Source: Haplosporangium gracile
Taxonomy: Eukaryota > Mortierellomycota > Mortierellomycetes > Mortierellales > Mortierellaceae
Assembly: GCA_015499985.1 (NCBI GenBank)
Contig: JAAAUF010000004.1
Span: forward strand, 51,626-115,625
Direction of reading: 5' to 3'
DNA: 64,000 nt
Shown: in pieces, positions 44,748 through 54,462 of the stretch
How positions within the stretch are numbered: position 1 is the stretch's first letter
How the letters are laid out: each line of letters starts with the position of its first letter
Program-made: the position numbers and the translations under genes
The notes under the pieces: model-generated
What the model was told of the DNA's origin: nothing
The model's input: only the letters and a program-made list of their open reading frames with translations
The model's database searches: none

Positions 44748-45092
44748 GATGTGTGTGAATGCAAGTGTGTAAGGGAAAGTGTTAAGTTTGATGGAAAAGA
44801 AGAGATGGGAACCTTTTACTTTTGACTTTTTCTACTTTTTTCGTCCCTGACTTGTCGAACCAAGAAAGGAAAAAGCTAATTCCAGTTTAAGAAAACAATC
44901 GAGTGTGGAAATAAAGATGCCATATCACGACGCGTGCCCTGATTGGTCGCTGATCGCAATGTTCTTTCCTTTTCGCTCTCACCTTTGAAGGTTGTTGGTT
45001 CCCTTCAAAGACGCTGTCGCCCTTCGTTCTTTTTTTCTTTTTTCTTTCCTTCTCTCTCACACACATCTCTCCCTCAACCCATACACTCTACA
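44748..45092. promoter_or_regulatory. Divergent promoter, PMM / SEC61-beta
   Basis: A 345-bp region between two secretory-pathway genes. It contains an inverted CCAAT box (ATTGG, 44942-44946) roughly midway and a CT-rich tract (45010-45090) before the SEC61-beta start. Co-regulation is plausible but only inferred from the shared position. Confidence 0.5.
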
Positions 45093-46051
45093 ATGGTAAA
45101 CTACAGCAACCACGACATACACTCACTTGCACGCTCGTCCGAGATATCTGCTATTCTCAAAACAAACTTCAGTGATCAGCTTAGGAAGACGCTCTTTGGA
45201 CACGACAAAGCAGTTAACGTTCAGTGCCTCTCTCACACCATCTTAACCACTCTCTGATGACTTTGCTTCTTCATCTCCATAGTCTGACGCTTCCCCCAAC
45301 CCCGCCGGTGCCTCCCCTCGTGCTGCTGCCATCAGGTGCGTTCATTTCATTAACCGTTGGCGACTGCCTTTCTCCACTTTTGATTTCTTCAGGATGTTCG
45401 TTCAGGAGTGTCTGCCTTGGACAGACTTGCGAGATGATGGCTGATCAGCCCAAGAGATGAACAACGCAACAAACCTTCCTCGCCTGCCTTCTGCCTTGGA
45501 TTGGATCGCCCTGGATAACTACCTTACCTTACAGCAAGATGAACTAACCCCTCGATCTCACGTTTCGTAACCATAGGAGACGCACCACCAACTCCTCGTC
45601 TAAGGAGAAGACATCCCGCGCCCCTGGTCCCAGCACTGCCGGTATGATGCGCATCTACACCGACGATTCTCCCGGGCTCCGCGTGTAAGTCCACCTTGTC
45701 TTGCACTTCTAAGAGCTCACTTTTTTTTGTAGCAGTTAGCAGTTGGGCCTATGAGGAGTAGGGGCTGAGAATATCGGAAGTCAAAAGGGACGAGGATTCT
45801 TCGAGATCCCACCCCTTGCTTTTCATTTTTGGCGCCTCGAACGAAACTATCTCCCACCCATTTCGCCTATACATAGCTCTCGTTGCCTCGGCCATTTGAA
45901 CTCTCTGGAGTAAAAACTTGACCTAACAATTGCTATTTTTTTTTCTTGCTTCTTTCTGATTAGTGACCCCGTCGTCGTCCTTGTTTTGTCGCTGGCTTTC
46001 ATTGCCTCCGTCTTTGCTCTCCACATCTACGGAAAATTGACCAAGGCCTAA
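45093..46051 (+). CDS. SBH1: Sec61 translocon beta subunit
   Basis: Exons 45093-45095, 45283-45335, 45577-45684 and 45964-46051 encode 83 aa. It is a tail-anchored protein: a disordered N-terminus (SDASPNPAGASPRAAAIR then RRR and a Ser-rich stretch), the family motif GMMRIYTDDSPGLRVDPVVV, and one C-terminal membrane helix (LVLSLAFIASVFALHIYG). It is part of the ER protein-conducting channel. The initiator ATG alone forms the first coding exon; the donor GTAAAC follows directly and the acceptor at 45281-45282 leads into SDASPN. Reading through instead gives an unrelated frame that stops early. An AATAAA lies at 46122-46127. Confidence 0.92.
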
Positions 46052-46238
46052 ACAATTCCCCTATCGACAAACTACCTCCAACCCCTCTCTCTCTCAGGCG
46101 ACAACCTTGTACCATAACAGAAATAAACAACTAATTACCCCAGGATTCAACACTGGAACACAAAAGTTTCATTCATATGGACAAGACGCTTGTTATGCTT
46201 GGCACGTTCGATTGTGTATATTATGACGAGTAATTCCA

Positions 46239-48122
46239 CTATGTTCTGGACTCCTTGCGCATCTTGTAGGTGCAAATGGGACGCAAGATGGCGACGACCT
46301 TGACAAAGGGACCCAAGTCATCAATGATATCCGTAATTTCCTTGTAGGCGCCAGGCTGCTCCTCAAACAACAGATCAGTATCCTCACAGATCACGCTAGA
46401 TCCCAGATTGGTGGTCTGGAGGGCAGAGATCGAAGCCTGCTTCGAAGTTTGAGGACGTTTCTGGAGAGCCTTAGCACGAGGCAACAGACGTCCTGCACCA
46501 TGAGCAAGCGAGAGTCCGTTCTTGTCCTGGTCACCGTGCGGCATCACCAGGTATGAGAAATGGCCACGACTGCCCGGGATGACGACGAGACCGCGGTCGC
46601 TGGGTGCTGCTCCCTTGCGGTGGATCCAACAGGGCCGCTGAGGATCGATGGATTCAATGGTCTTTTGTTCGACGTTGTTGTGCCAGATGTCGAGGATCTT
46701 TGTGGCGTCCACTTCGGCATTCAAGCGGGATAAGACACGGTGTGCGATCAATTCACGGTTGGTACGCGCCCAGGCGCAGGCAAGGTCATGCTGCTTCAAG
46801 TAAGCCTGGCCAACCTCAGATTCCGCATCAATCCCCAGCAGCTTCTTCTCGGCCTTTGTCTGCATACTATTCGAGGTCTCCAAAACAGTCTGTCCAAACT
46901 TGCGAGACCCCGAGTGAACGATCAGGTACGTGTTGGCGTCTGTAAGTCCGATAGAATCACAGAGGTCCAGGTCCAATCGACTTTCGATGGTAACAAATTC
47001 CGCGAAATGGTTCCCACCGCCTAGGGTGCCCAGTTGGTCCAGGTGGGCCTTGCCAGTCTCGGTGTGCTCCTCGCCCAACTGGGAGATCAGGAACGCGTGA
47101 GGGTCACCCTCGGTCCAACGTCCCTCGAGACCGTGCAGTTTGTCGACAATCTTTTGGGGCTTGATTCCAGACGACAACTTCGTCCTATATACGGCCATTC
47201 CGCATCCCTAATTCAATTTTTACATATGACAAGTCAACGATTTGTTTGTTTGCTGTAGAAATAGCGCTCGACAAGGGATGGTTTCTGGTAGACTTACGAT
47301 GTCGTTTCCAATTAATGCTGGGTAAATGAACTTTTGCGTGATAAAAGTCGCGCCAATTGGGTACTGGTTGCCTATGAGTATGCAATCGAAAGAAAACACG
47401 TCGTCAATATCATCATGATCAGCTTAAAACGTCAACAATAGAACTAGAAACAAATAGTCACTCGTATACCTGGGTGAAGATCGGGTTGACCGACAACTTT
47501 GCGCATCCCGGGGAGCATGGCAGTCCTGTTCAATTGGGCGTTAGCCTCAGGGTCGACAAAACTTTTCTTGGCGAGGATCGATATCGTGGCAGAGACTTCC
47601 GAGTTGATGAGTAATGATTCAAAGTCCAAATCTGCTGCTGTTGAGGCAGTACTGTTCTTGTTGGCGTCTGTGGATGTTGAGGTTGTGGTATCACCGCTTT
47701 CCTGAGCTACTGATGATGTTGTTGATGCTGCTGCTGTGGCTGGTAATGACTCCTGTCGTGTCTGACCGACATATCCCTCTCCGCAAGAAACGTAGATAAG
47801 ACTATCGTCATCATAACGAATAACAAAAAGTACATTAGCCGTATGAAGTAGAGGAACACATGCGCCAAATTGACAAACAAATGTGTGTCTAAAAAATAGA
47901 ATACCTGTCCTGCGCAACCTTGCCGTTCTTCAGCCATGATGCATCCGCGAGCTCGATGCCATGGTTCAGGTAGAGAGTCTTTGCCTTCTTGAGCCGCAGC
48001 TTATTCTTGGCCAAGGTCAAGATATCGGCCAATGGATCTGAGGCGTCGTCTACTTTGAGAATTACGGCGGATTTTTGTGTCTGCTTGGCGTTGTTGACGA
48101 GTGTGAGGCGAATCGAGGGCAT
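46239..48122 (-). CDS. rtcB: RtcB-family RNA ligase with N-terminal ubiquitin-like region
   Basis: Exons 48122-47905, 47801-47470, 47371-47298 and 47207-46239 encode 530 aa. Residues 1-90 look like a beta-grasp fold related to doublecortin or ubiquitin domains (strands SIRLTLVNN and KSAVILKVDD, then KTLYLNHGIELADASWL and DSLIYVSCGEGYVG). A Ser/Thr/Ala-rich linker (about 91-130) follows, then an RtcB core. The RtcB active site is complete: Asp207 and Cys210 (NDIGCG), Asn274 and His275 (GGGNHF), His306 (VHSGSRKFG), His404 (HRKGAAP) and His444, the expected guanylate acceptor (LAHGAGR). RtcB joins 2',3'-cyclic phosphate to 5'-OH RNA ends with Mn2+ and GTP, in tRNA splicing or RNA repair. The GAAPSDRG and VIPGSRG wording is closer to a bacterial subgroup I remember than to animal RTCB. 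Fungi normally use Trl1. Confidence 0.9.
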
Positions 48123-48464
48123 TATGGATGTGTAATTAGTGGCGATTGGAGATAGTGAGGGTGTTATTATAGGGTAACTGGAAAGAAAATGGGGGAATGA
48201 TAAAAAAGAGAAGAGGCAAACAAAACCTTTATATAGGGGCGGCAAAGTCCAAAGTCAGAAAACTGCGGGCACAGACCTTTGGACTTCGTCATATCACATG
48301 ACCGTCTGCGGTTTTTCTTTTAATTGCAGCTGCGACAGTCGGATGTTCTCAACGTCATAGTAACTGACTGAAGGGCAGGCAGCCCCCCTAGATCTTTAAC
48401 ACCTCGCAGCTGATTCGCTTTTTGCATTCTACACCAGCCAACATCATTTGCTTTGCCACACATC
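48123..48464. promoter_or_regulatory. Divergent promoter, RtcB-like / MAGO
   Basis: A 342-bp region shared by two RNA-metabolism genes. It contains a perfect 10-nt inverted repeat, AAGTCCAAAG (48245-48254) and CTTTGGACTT (48277-48286), with 22 nt between the arms, about 125-165 bp upstream of the RtcB start. Confidence 0.55.
48245..48286. repeat. 10-nt inverted repeat in RtcB/MAGO promoter
   Basis: The arms AAGTCCAAAG and CTTTGGACTT are exact reverse complements. The position, between two divergent start codons, suits a dyad site for a dimeric regulator; if transcribed into the RtcB leader it could form a stem-loop. Confidence 0.85.
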
Positions 48465-49883
48465 ATGCCAGCAGAGGAATTCTACGTGAGATACTAGTAC
48501 GTCGACTACTTTACTCGCATTCACGAATTTCAAGCATGGACGACAGGACGGGACAGGAACATTCACGCTTTTTTCTGGCGAAACAATCGCCAGCAAGCCA
48601 TCTACTTTTTTGGACTGGATGCAGGGTTGAACGGGTGAATTTTTGGTGGCGACATGAAGACGCTGGACGTTATTTTGAACCTCCCCCTCCAAATCATAGA
48701 CAATATCTGTTAATTCAGTAAGTAAATCCTGCGGGAAGTCAGCATTAGATTTTAACCTGGCCCTCCACTTTTACCTACAACTGTTGCTAGCTCCGGCCAT
48801 CAAGGACGATATGGACACGAGTTCATCGAGTTTGAATTCCATGCCGATGGACGCTGCCGTTATGCCAATAACTCCAACTACAGGAACGACTCTTTGATCA
48901 AGAAGGAGAGTACGTTCCTTTGTTTTTTTTCTCTTTTTTGCTATGCGCCCTCTGATACTTTTTCCGCAACTACACTATCTGCCTTCACAAATATACACCA
49001 TGAAAAGGATCAACATAACTCAAGCGTGTACACTGACATTCTTGCCTATTTTCTCGTCTTTTGTTGCTGCAGTGACGGTGAGCCCATTGATGATCAAGGA
49101 GTTGAAGAGGATCATTGCAGATTCCGAGGTCATGAAGGAAGACGACCACAAGTGGCCAAAGAAGAACGTCGTCGGAAAGCAGGAGCTTGAGATTCGTTTC
49201 GGAAATGAGCACGTCTCCTTCGAGGTAAATGACTCTCTCACGGTTTTTGCTTCTGGAGGAAAAAAAAGACAATAATTACGCCTTTTCAGCTCAGGATATC
49301 AGATGGAAAGAGGAAATGGACAGCGGGACCATGGAAACGGGAGGAAAGCTTGCGTCGCCGAGAGAGGACATTTTGACAGGGGATCCTTTGTTCGGCTGAG
49401 GACTAGACTATACAATTGAACGTGTTAATCTCTGAAGAACAAGCATCTAAAAGCCTTGGAGCTGGATACCGCTCAGCACTAGATGCAACGCATGACCACA
49501 ACATCGCAGTGCAGGATACACTTGAGCAACACTCCACATACACAGAAATGGCAAAGACTGACAAGTTTTCGTTTCCCTTGTCTTTGTTTATGTTATTTAG
49601 ACCGCCAAGATCGGATCGTTGGTGGATGTCCAAGGCAGTGAAGACCCCGAAGGTCTCCGCGTCTTCTACTATCTGGTCCAGGATCTCAAGTGCCTGGTTT
49701 TTTCACTCATCACTTTGCACTGGAAGGTAAGAAAAAGACAGTTTAAGACAGACCCTGTTGCTGTTCCTCCAAGGATTGTGCTTGAACCTAGATTTTAAAA
49801 GTGAACAAATTTTTAACTCATATGTCAATGTTTTTTTTTTTTTTGTTTTTCTGCTGCTATTCCGACAGATCAAGCCCATCTAA
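48465..49883 (+). CDS. MAGO: MAGO NASHI, exon junction complex core subunit
   Basis: Exons 48465-48496, 48791-48909, 49073-49224, 49601-49726 and 49869-49883 encode 147 aa, the family's standard length. Near-universal blocks appear: [88 protein letters not shown] and [20 protein letters not shown] ending KIKPI. With Y14/RBM8A it locks eIF4A3 on spliced mRNA. The last exon is 15 nt (IKPI and stop), and intron 3 (49225-49600) is 376 nt. It diverges from the RtcB-like gene. Confidence 0.95.
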
Positions 49884-50131
49884 ATGTTCAAACGCGAAAG
49901 TGCACAAAAACAAATTTTTGAATAAAATAACGAGTCAAAAAGCCTAAAAGTTTTGAAAATTGTAAAACGTGTTGATACATTTCTAGAGATGATGTGAGTG
50001 ATGGGTGACTATGGTACAATTAGAGTGAGAAAGATGCAAAGGAGCACACTAAGTTAAAAAAATGGATAAAATGAGAATGGAAAAAAAAAAAATATGAAAA
50101 AAGAATGACTGCAAAACGAAAAATGTTTCAT

Positions 50132-53100
50132 CTAAAAGCCCTGGGTCCTGATTTTCTTCTTCTTAGGCTTGGGGTTAGGATCTATAGCCTTGCCGCCCTT
50201 TATCATCGTCCGCTTGGTCGCAAACGGGCCCGGCACAGGCTGGCTTGCGGCAGCAATTAGCAACTGTTCTTGTGATGGTAATGGTGATGGCGATTGTGTT
50301 TCTGGTTTAAGGGTACTACCCTGGCTTGAACCCTGGCTCTCGACAACATCCGTCCCCTGACTGTTACTCGATTTCCAATCGCCGCCTGATGATTCCCGTT
50401 TTCTGGCTGGAGAGAAGAATCCTGCAGGCTGGGACTTTGACTCGACGGGTGACAGCTCGCCCTTGAGCTTAGGATGGCTACTACTGCTGCCGCTCTTGGT
50501 AGTAGAAATCCTTCCTGCGATGGAAGCCGGCTGCGAGAACGAGAACGAGTTCCTAATAGCAGTCGTCGTCCGGCCAGAGTGCTGTTGCGATCTAGCTTTC
50601 AAGTTTTCTCTCCGAAGCTGCGAAGCTGCGACAATCGTAGGGGCCGAGAACATACCATCCTCATCCGCATGCCCCATCTGACTAAACAGCGGGATATCCT
50701 CCGTAATAATCCCCGTGGGTTGTGAGGCGGACCCCTTGGCGCTAATGTTGTACGATGAGTCCTGCATCCTGGTACTCCGAAGCTTGTTCTCCTTCTTCTC
50801 TCGCCTCGCGCGCTTCTTCAACAGCGTCTCCGCCTGTGCTTGCTTGGCCTCGTCTGTCTCGAGTGCCGCTTCCTCTTCCGTCAGACTGAGATCGCGATAG
50901 GTAAACTCCTGTGTGATGTCGCCTGTGTACCACTCATCCAACACACCCTGCGCGCGGGATGACAATATGACTCTTGGCGGTTTGAATGATCCGTCTTTAG
51001 TATCCTGAAACAAGTATTTGAATGCAAACGGTGGCCTTGTCGATGTCGATGTCGAAGATATCGTTTCTGGTTCCTCTTCCAAAACGTCAAGTTCCATAGT
51101 CTTGACAATGACTGTCGTCGTCAAAGCGAGCTCCTGCGCCATTCGTCGAATAGTCGTGGCCCGAATCTGTCGAGATTCCTGAGAAGGCCACACATGAGCA
51201 TCGTCCTCCTCCTTGACATTCTCCGACTCAGACGTATCCATGGCCTGTGAACTCCTCGAATGTCCTGCAGACCGACTCTGGCTGCTCCCAAAGTCCAACA
51301 CGCGCGCTTTAGGGAGAGGATACAGGTGTTCCAGATACTTTTGAATCGCCTGGACAGTCGCTTCTGAGCCTTGGATCGTGCTGCTGATATCGTGGTCGAA
51401 GTTGGGCCATGTCCTGATAATCTTCTGTCTAATGATGCGGTTGTTGGAGGACGTAATTAAGGGATCAAGCTCGATCCTGTTCTGGATCTGTTGCGAAAGA
51501 GTGCTCCGGGTAGCCATGGGCAAATGGGCGCACTTGATCTTGTGAAGGATCTCGTACCTAAAAAAACCTCACAGAAACGCCATAAGTCCAGTTAAGAGCT
51601 TATTTCAATAAAAGAGTAAAAATGAAACGATCAGAAACCGGACAAGATTTTGCTTACATTGTAACCGAGGCGCCAGATTGTCTAATAAACTCCATGGCCT
51701 CGGTGACCTTGTTCTCGAGATTGGTACCGCCTTCATTCGTCTCCCGGTCCAAGAGTAGATACATTCTCAAACCCTCCATCAATTTCCTAACATCGACCGT
51801 GACATGTTCCCGCACGTTAGATTCAGGAACAGTAGGTTCATCCGCAGTAACCTGGGCCTCTTTGACACCTCTCTTCCATGGCGCAACCCAACCCTGAGAA
51901 GCCTTAAATATCTTCTCCACCATCTCCCACTGCCGAGAATCCTCCTCCGAGTCAGCCTCTGACTCGACTTCTCCTGGGTATTCCTGTGCAATGTTGATCG
52001 CCAGCTCATTTCCAGACGTCAGAATGCGGTCTGACGAAGCATCATGGTCAGACTCTTGCCTCTTGATCATCTCAATCTCCTGTGCGTAGACAGCGCCAGT
52101 GGCGGCGTACTGGAGCAATGAGAACTTGATGGAGCTGCTGCTGCCGTTGTGATTCTCCGACGACACTGAGCCCTGACTTTGTCCGCCGTTGTCATCATCC
52201 TCGTAGCTCAGTATCGAAGATGACAGTACAGCCAATCCCATCAGTGGCGGTTTGATCCCCTGGTACATTCGATCTCCAAGCGCTGCCGTGTCACTCACGC
52301 GTTTCAGTGGATTCCTGAGTTCGCTGGTGTTGGTATAGTGAGCATGCGTGTGGAAAGATGGAAGTTCCCGAGCGCCACCACTCATCGATGGTGGTTCCAT
52401 TTCTGTTGTGTTTGATCCATGCGAAAAGTTGTATGTGGTGATGCCTGCATTCCGCATATCCCAAGTGACGACCGTTGCTACATGAACAATGCATAGAGGC
52501 GAGTGAATATTAGTAAATACATCGATAAGGGTGGTCTTGCGGCTTAACGAGTCAATTGGGACTTACTATATCGAGACCCGTCGGCGGTGGTGTCCATTGT
52601 TTTAAGTCCACAGGGCATTGCGCGACCCATTTGGTGGGATGTTGAAATAAGTGATCGTTTAGGGAATCTTTGGTCGACACACGCAATTTGATGTGAGGTG
52701 GCGACGTATGTGTAGAATGGTGTGAGTGATGAGACACTGTCCTCTTGAAGTGCTTGGAACGTTTCGCCTTCCCGTAGCTCGAAGAGCGAGGTCGTTGCAG
52801 TCGGGCCCTATTCAAGTAAAGCAAGTATACCATGGTTAGTTTCCTGCTGGATGACAATAATCGCCAAGCAGTCTTGCTAGTAAACGAAGAACATACTCTA
52901 TAATCGACTAGCTCCATCTGAGTCCTGGACGCAACAATCAGATTTGAGGGGTGTGCAGACCAGATGCAGCTCCGCCAGGGATCTTTCTGGTCGTTTGACG
53001 AGTTGTCGCGTTTCCTGATGATTGTTACAGCGTCTTTTATGTTTTGACGGCGTTTTGAAGCGTTATTGTCTGAACTTCGTCTTGTCCAGATTGCGACTCG

Positions 53101-54302
53101 GCCTTGATCTCCAACAAGTGCATAGGTATTCGGGATATATGGCGAGATGGTGGCGTGGATTGTGTGGTCCCGACAATTGGTTGGTCTGCTTGGCATGCTC
53201 CCTACTGTCCGGATGTATTCTGGCTGCATCCTTGCGAGCGTCAAAGGAACTCCCGATTGAGGAGCGACGATCGTCACAGTTTCTCTTGTGCGAATCAAAA
53301 TTTGCTCTATTAATACAGGGGGAAAAAACAGGTTTTAACATCAAAAGTAGAACGCCCTCCTTCTGAGGAAGAGAATCCTGACTCTAGCGCATGTTACGTA
53401 CCATCGGCTCCGTTCTTGAAGGATAGTGGAGGCGTCGCAATTTGCAAAATGGGTGAGAGAAACGGCATCAGAGTCGATTTTGGTCGGATAAGGGCGAATG
53501 GTGGTTGTTGTTCTGGTTTGTGACCGACAAGGATAATGGAGAGATCTGATCCTGTGGGTCCACTGGGTGTAGCAATGACAGGAAGCCCAATGAAACTACT
53601 GGCCGCGCAAACATTTCCTTGGAACGGGTCGTAGATCGATAACGCAAAGTCTTCATATGCGGATTCTGCCAGACCTTCCTGCATTGCTGTGTCGTGGAAC
53701 CATTCATGTGGGTTATTTGCCGTTAGGTATGACATCTAATATGGTTACAGACAAAAAATGGCCATGTTGTTGTTAGTTATCACCCCGTCAGCCCGTTGAA
53801 GATGTTGGTTCATCTAGTTCTTTTACCAAGACTTACGCCTCGGGACATCTCCGCGTGGACAGAATTTAATTGAACAGACTTGGTCTCGGCCGCCCGCTTC
53901 ATGATAGCCCAGCCTTGTGGTGGTCGAGGTTCCCATGGTCGCTCTCTTGATAACATCTGCGTCAATGGCGATGAGCTGGTATACCGGAAACCTAATATTC
54001 ATAATCACCAAACAATTGAGTTTGTTGAATATGCAACCAATGATCTGTCGATAATGCAATAAAAAGCCAATATCTCCTCAGTCATATCCCACAAGTAAGG
54101 CTAGAAGAAATAAGCAAAAAAAAATTGAGAAAGGCTTAGCTCTCTCACCTTCGCTCTCTCTTGCAAACTTCCATGAGTTGCGGTCGGGGTCGTATATTGC
54201 GCCGCCGAGGAGGCCGATATCCAATATTCCAGCATGCTTTGCATCCCGAGTGGGCCAGAACATTGGCGCCGTCATCATGCTGTGCTCGTGTCGTCGTTGC
54301 AT
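50132..54302 (-). CDS. RRN6: RRN6/TAF1C-like RNA polymerase I core-factor subunit
   Basis: Exons 54302-54149, 53991-53837, 53735-53402, 53306-52897, 52807-52567, 52477-51658 and 51557-50132 encode 1179 aa. The central part reads as a degenerate WD40 propeller: YIPNTYALVGDQGRVAIW, CIWSAHPSNLIVASRTQMEL, YVATSHQIACVDQRFPKRSL and TVVTWDMRNAG. This pattern and order match TAF1C of metazoan SL1 and yeast Rrn6. A helical part follows, then about 350 disordered Ser/Gln-rich residues ending in a basic tail (PNPKPKKKKIRTQGF), as in Rrn6-type proteins. It would bind the rDNA promoter with TBP and Rrn7 to recruit Pol I. In exons 2 and 5 the frame used is not the longest open one; it was chosen because only it joins in phase and gives propeller-like sequence. 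Confidence 0.68.
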
Positions 54303-54462
54303 GGCATGGCGTGGTGGAGCTGTATGGGTTTCTGAAGCAAGAGCTGAACGTCAGGTTTTTGTTATGAAAAAAATGATATTAGCAGTCACCCGCACGTGGT
54401 TTTTTTTTATTAGTGGCGTTTTAAGGTATGATACAGGAAAAAATACAAGGGAAGTGCTATGT

